DNA from: Pararhizobium arenae
GTDB lineage: Bacteria; Pseudomonadota; Alphaproteobacteria; Rhizobiales; Rhizobiaceae
Assembly: GCF_001931685.1 (NCBI RefSeq)
Contig: NZ_MOOY01000007.1
Coordinates: forward strand, 287,163-351,162
Length of the DNA stretch: 64,000 bases
Reading direction: 5' to 3'
This document shows, in pieces, positions 63,998 to 64,000 of the stretch (position 1 is its first letter; each line of letters starts with the position of its first letter). Both the position numbers and the translations under genes were made by a program. The notes under the pieces were generated by a model. It was not told where the DNA came from and did not search any database. It saw only the letters and a list, made by a program, of their open reading frames with translations.

Positions 63998-64000
63998 CTG

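Overview
The window is a 64 kb piece of a Rhizobiaceae (Rhizobium/Agrobacterium/Neorhizobium-type) chromosome. This rests on the gene order ftsZ-lpxC-bamD-recN-ligA, on FtsZ carrying a long Pro/Gln-rich linker, on a permuted alphaproteobacterial tmRNA with the tag ANDNYAEARLAA, on RIME-like palindromic repeats, and on the high GC content. The genus cannot be settled by eye. No rRNA, tRNA, CRISPR array, insertion sequence or prophage was seen.

Layout. 1-8.4 kb: division, envelope and DNA-repair genes (ftsZ, lpxC, bamD, recN, a small low-GC membrane ORF, ligA). 8.4-11.8 kb: a LysR regulator divergent from an SDR oxidoreductase and an F420-type NADP-binding protein, then a shortened FAH-like protein that has lost its metal site. 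11.9-15.2 kb: panC-panB, azlC-azlD and two palindromic repeat elements. 15.2-21.4 kb: an M24 aminopeptidase, a strong candidate trans-acting sRNA with anti-Shine-Dalgarno loops, prmA, an FAD monooxygenase and a Sco1-type copper chaperone. 21.6-28.3 kb: an MCP with cheW, a nicotinamidase, a CreA protein, a diguanylate cyclase and a DUF2778 L,D-transpeptidase-like protein. 28.4-29.7 kb: rpsU, two small conserved genes and a cold-shock protein.

29.7-33.2 kb is the accessory part. It holds a hairpin-rich stretch without a convincing gene, then a lower-GC cassette. In the cassette an exported HEMAH metallopeptidase reading frame is split by one in-frame TGA and overlaps a secreted DUF1353 protein. 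33.3-48 kb: uvrD, an RND efflux pair, four very small genes with strong ribosome-binding sites, a D-lactate/glycolate oxidase-type flavoprotein, and a giant AsmA-family protein preceded by an unlisted 42-codon ORF.

48-54.9 kb: a ribbon-helix-helix protein, a DUF4169 protein, the ClpXP adaptor SspB and the split tmRNA gene, so the tagging RNA and its degradation adaptor sit side by side. Then come thyA, a GST, folA, hflK-hflC, DUF2065 and an ACT protein. 55-64 kb: DegP/MucD, a GNAT acetyltransferase, serB head-to-head with miaA (overlapping start codons), a HerA-type ATPase, and the acetolactate synthase operon. That operon has an apparently leaderless attenuator peptide (MKNFFAILVVGTRMGRMV).

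Most of the window is ordinary core genome. The most informative features are RNA-based (the aSD-loop sRNA, the two-piece tmRNA, the ilv attenuator) plus the interrupted metallopeptidase/DUF1353 cassette.
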